A stretch of DNA of 64,000 nt, taken from Saccharina japonica (Eukaryota; Sar; Phaeophyceae; Laminariales; Laminariaceae). Location: NCBI GenBank assembly GCA_008828725.1, contig MEHQ01001493.1, positions 176,454 through 240,453 on the forward strand, read 5' to 3'. The notes beneath the pieces were generated by a model. The model was not told the origin of the DNA and searched no databases. It was given only the letters and a program-made list of their open reading frames with translations. Below, piece by piece: positions 61,402-64,000 of this stretch (positions are counted from its first letter, which is position 1; every line of letters starts with the position of its first letter). Made by a program: the position numbers and the translations under genes.

Positions 61402-63859
61402 TCTCTCTTTCTCTCTCTCAGGAACGACTCGCAGGCCGGGCGTAACGGCCTCCCCCTCCGCGGGAGCGTATCCGGCCCGTCCCGCCGACCGCTCTGCTGG
61501 GTCACCTTCGACCACCTCGTGCGCCAGTGGGGGACGCCCGAGCTTGCCGAAAGAGCGGCGCAGGACCTGTTCTTCAACGTGCGGTCCCTGGCGCCGGCGC
61601 TATCGCGGCTGAGGCTGTTCGCGGCCTTCTCAGGGTGTCTTCCCCACGAAGACTCCGGCCCTTCTTTCGAGGGAGACGTGGAGTTGCAAAGCGAGGAGGC
61701 GCTGGCGTTTTACCTCAGGGCGGTGGCGACGTTTCATCGGGTCAGGGGGGAGGCGGGACCTGCCGTGGGGGCTGGGGGGGATGCCGCGGGAGATGCCGCG
61801 GGCAATGGGGAGGGGGGCGGGAGTGGGGATGGGGCGGCGAAGGGTGGCGACGGAAACGACGAACTGAAGGCGTGAGTGATGAGAAGGAAAAATGTTTTTT
61901 TTTGTGCGGGAGATTTTGTTTTTGTGCGGCTGTTTTTGTGAGAGGGGTGGTGTGTAGCTTATGCGTTGCCGCGCGTGGCGCTATGATACGTGCAGTATTG
62001 TCGCATATGGTGGTAGCTGAACCCGTTTGGTGCCAGATAGGTTTTGGGTCGGCGACGCACGCGTACGCATGTGGTGCGCATGCAGCAGAAGGCCCTACCG
62101 TGACACGCGCGTAAGACGATGGCAAACAATCTGATACGTTTTGATAAGTTTGGTAGACGCTTGCAACAAACCTGGCACGTTTCCCGCGTTCATCACCGGG
62201 GCCCTTCACTGCCCCAAGCTGTCACCCACAAAATCAGTACCGCTAACTTTGCCTAAATCGTCACACACATACTGTAGTATGACAGGGGTATCAACTATTG
62301 TAGTACTTTCTGAGGCGCTCTACAATGGTTGACGTCAACCAGGCAAGCGACGTAAGCCGATGCACGATGTGAGTAGGGGCTCTGTAAATAGGTATGTAAC
62401 GAATATATAGTATGTTAAAATGCGACATCGGATCAGACGATAGCATGGGTTATTAATGGGTATCTAACGAGTAGTATGGTAAAATGCAACATCGAATCAG
62501 ACGATAGCATGGGTTATTAATGGGTATCTAACGAATAGTATGGTAACATGCAACATCGGATCAGACGATAGCATGGGTTAGTAATATTACTAGGTATTCA
62601 ACAAATAGTATGGTAAAATGCAACATCGGATCCTGAAATCTCCGCAGTTGCAATGGTTATCGCAATGGTCGATGCAATGGTTGATGCAACGGTTGATACA
62701 ATGATTAAACGCAACGGTTGATGCAACTGTTGATGCAATGGTTGAGGCAATCGATGATGCAATGGTTGATGCAATGGTTGATGTAATGGTTCGTGCAATG
62801 GTTCATGCAATGGTTCATGCAATGGTTGAGCAGCCCCATCAGTGGCATCAAGTGACAAAAGCTTGGGGCCGAACAGTGCAACTCCCCTACGTACATACGA
62901 AGCGTACGTACGTATATATCACAGCTCAGTCAGTACGAGACACTCGCTTCCGCTCGTGTGCCACACAACATGGAGAGAGTTTGATTTCCTTCCCGAAAGG
63001 CTAGCTCTATAAATAGTATGGCCGGGAACACAGAGAAGGGAGCTCTGTGTTTTTTTGTTTTGTGGCAGTATCATTCTAAGCTGCACCCCTCCGCCCCCTC
63101 CTCCTCGCCTCGACCCCTCCCCTGCACCTCTCTAGCCTAGGACGCTCAAGAAACGGCGTCGGCGTTTTATCTTTATTGTGTGACATCGTTCTAATCCCCA
63201 CCCCCGAATCAGGAAGGGGGTAAGAGAAGCAATAATACTGTATGCAATATATGGACGAAAAACGTGTTGAGCGCCCAAACGTTGGAGATGTCTGTCTCTA
63301 TGAGGAGTAGAAACGGTGCTCCGTCTCGAAAGCAAATGCGTGGTCAATGGTCAAATTACCAAGGCGAGCAACAAATGAGTACCCCCCACCCCCGCACCCC
63401 CACGGCCTCGCTCCACCCCCTCGGCCCTTCCCCAGGTACCTCTCTAGCCTTGGAAGCTCCGCGAGTGGTGCCGGGCTTGGTGGCACAGCAGGTGGAATTG
63501 GATCCCTCAAGGGGGTCGGAAGCATGACCGCGATGCTCAGCGACGAACCGAAGGCCGTCCCCGAGCTGTTCCCCGTGACGCTGCAGGACCCTAGAACGAG
63601 CCGCCAGTACTGGCACGAGAGCGCAGATGTCGCCCAGGCTGTCGCGAAAGAGCTCTTCGATAGGTGTTCCCAGTCGCCTCCGGCTGAGGCAGGCCCGGGG
63701 GGTGGGGGTGGGGGTGGGGGTGGTGTGCCGCACAGGACTCGCGTATTGGAGGTGGAGATGTCGCTCGGCAAGCTGATGGGACACCCCGCGGTCATCGGCG
63801 GGAGGGAGAAGAGGGTCGACGTAGACGACGTGCTGTGGCTCTTCATGAGGCACTGGCTG
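53711..63859 (+). CDS. Large Ax_dynein_light-like (AXDND1-like) coiled-coil protein, exons 1-5, runs off the window
   Basis: Exons 53711-54113, 55009-58330, 58938-59491, 61421-61871 and 63436-63859 (donor gtgggt) join in frame (phases 1,0,2,2,0), giving over 1,700 residues. LCEQVSVMCLPHGQLLQEMR near residue 440 matches the axonemal dynein light-chain domain pattern ([IE]xQVxxxCxxRGxLLxxxR in p28 and AXDND1), followed by a long coiled coil (56080-56560). Next come an Asp/Glu then Lys-rich linker, degenerate EF-hand-like helices (57740-58110) and an IQ-like RVQRTWRKRL in exon 3. A role at the ciliary inner dynein arms is inferred. Inside exon 2 the frame changes at an 8-G run (55655-55662), and the sequence is open on both sides. 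A miscounted homopolymer is the simplest reading. It is much longer than human AXDND1. Confidence 0.78.
58838..58890 (+). mobile_element. SINE-like family B, 50-bp tail fragment
   Basis: tatggtcatacgactacggc, then atgaagta and a C-run, just upstream of exon 3. Confidence 0.6.
59580..59900. repeat. Repeat D copy in AXDND1-like intron 3
   Basis: Contains ctcacctgccgttg, cctacccggcaacgtgagct, tctagatcatcaagtgg and ctgtgaaatgttctgac. The stretch 59900-61050 holds no recognised gene. Confidence 0.7.
61052..61128 (-). mobile_element. LINE 3' tail fragment
   Basis: gtactcatttgttgcttgcc, catttgaccattgaccacgc and cctttcgagacggagca. Confidence 0.75.
61343..61420. repeat. (CT)n tract forming the intron 3 polypyrimidine tract
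   Basis: About 70 bp of ct repeats lead straight into the exon 4 acceptor (ctctcag). Confidence 0.9.
62400..62640. repeat. Tandem repeat of about 61 bp (four units)
   Basis: Units share gatcagacgatagcatgggt, tattaatgggtatctaacga and tatggtaaaatgcaac. Confidence 0.9.
62640..62830. repeat. caatggttgatg satellite
   Basis: The complement of the catcaaccattg array at 4190-4790. Confidence 0.9.
63258..63385 (+). mobile_element. LINE 3' end, the only plus-oriented copy
   Basis: Encodes SMRSRNGAPSRK, then aatggtcaaattaccaagg, gagcaacaaatgagtac and a C-run just upstream of the exon 5 acceptor. Confidence 0.8.
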
Positions 63860-64000
63860 GTGGGTTATATGGTATATTAGGGAGATAGTTCTCGCTTGAT
63901 TTTCGCGCGGTGTTTTATTTTGCCAATCACTCTTCTGGCTGGGAATGCAATACCCGCTTGGGACTCTGATGTGGACATCAATCGATGATTCCTTCTATTG

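Overview
This window is nuclear DNA of a eukaryote with large introns. Two lines of evidence point to a photosynthetic stramenopile (an ochrophyte, possibly a brown alga; inference). First, a minus-strand FKBP gene starts with an ER-type signal peptide, followed by a transit-like stretch and a twin-arginine lumen signal, the layout expected for a thylakoid-lumen protein in a secondary plastid. Second, an axonemal-dynein-type protein implies a flagellated stage. Exons are short and GC-rich. Introns are long and filled with satellites, MITEs and 5'-truncated LINEs.

Four host genes were reconstructed by matching splice sites and reading phases. (1) 525-7812, plus: the 3' part of a SEC14/GOLD-domain protein, whose first visible exon is present in 2.3 copies. 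(2) 17610-32394, plus: a 10-exon amidophosphoribosyltransferase gene (purF/ADE4 type), the first step of purine synthesis, with exons 6-7 present twice. (3) 53163 down to 39765, minus: a 7-exon, 239-residue lumenal FKBP. (4) 53711-63859 and beyond, plus: a large Ax_dynein_light-like protein (AXDND1-like), divergent from the FKBP gene across about 550 bp. A tRNA-Gln(TTG) gene lies at 14762-14833 (minus), and a metacaspase exon fragment lies at 833-937 (minus).

Repeats by region: 1-8 kb, GOLD introns with 18-bp and 12-bp satellites and MITEs; 8-17.6 kb, a segmental duplication, LINE/SINE copies and an N gap; 17.6-32.4 kb, purF introns with trinucleotide arrays, decoy splice-acceptor repeats and exon fossils; 32.4-43.2 kb, duplicated segments bounded by single Ns; 43.7-48.5 kb, palindromic satellites inside an FKBP intron; 53-64 kb, the relatively clean AXDND1-like gene.

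The main interpretive point is that the piece 36958-41269, bounded by single Ns, looks like the alternative haplotype of 34446-36956 joined to 41350-43205. Several apparent duplications (including the repeated last two FKBP exons) are therefore probably assembly products, and the MITEs that differ between the copies are then insertion polymorphisms. Other notable signals are a family of LINE and SINE-like elements ending in a C-run and sharing one 3' tail, and repeated copying of exon edges with their splice sites inside introns. No LTR retroelement, virus-like gene or CRISPR array was recognised.
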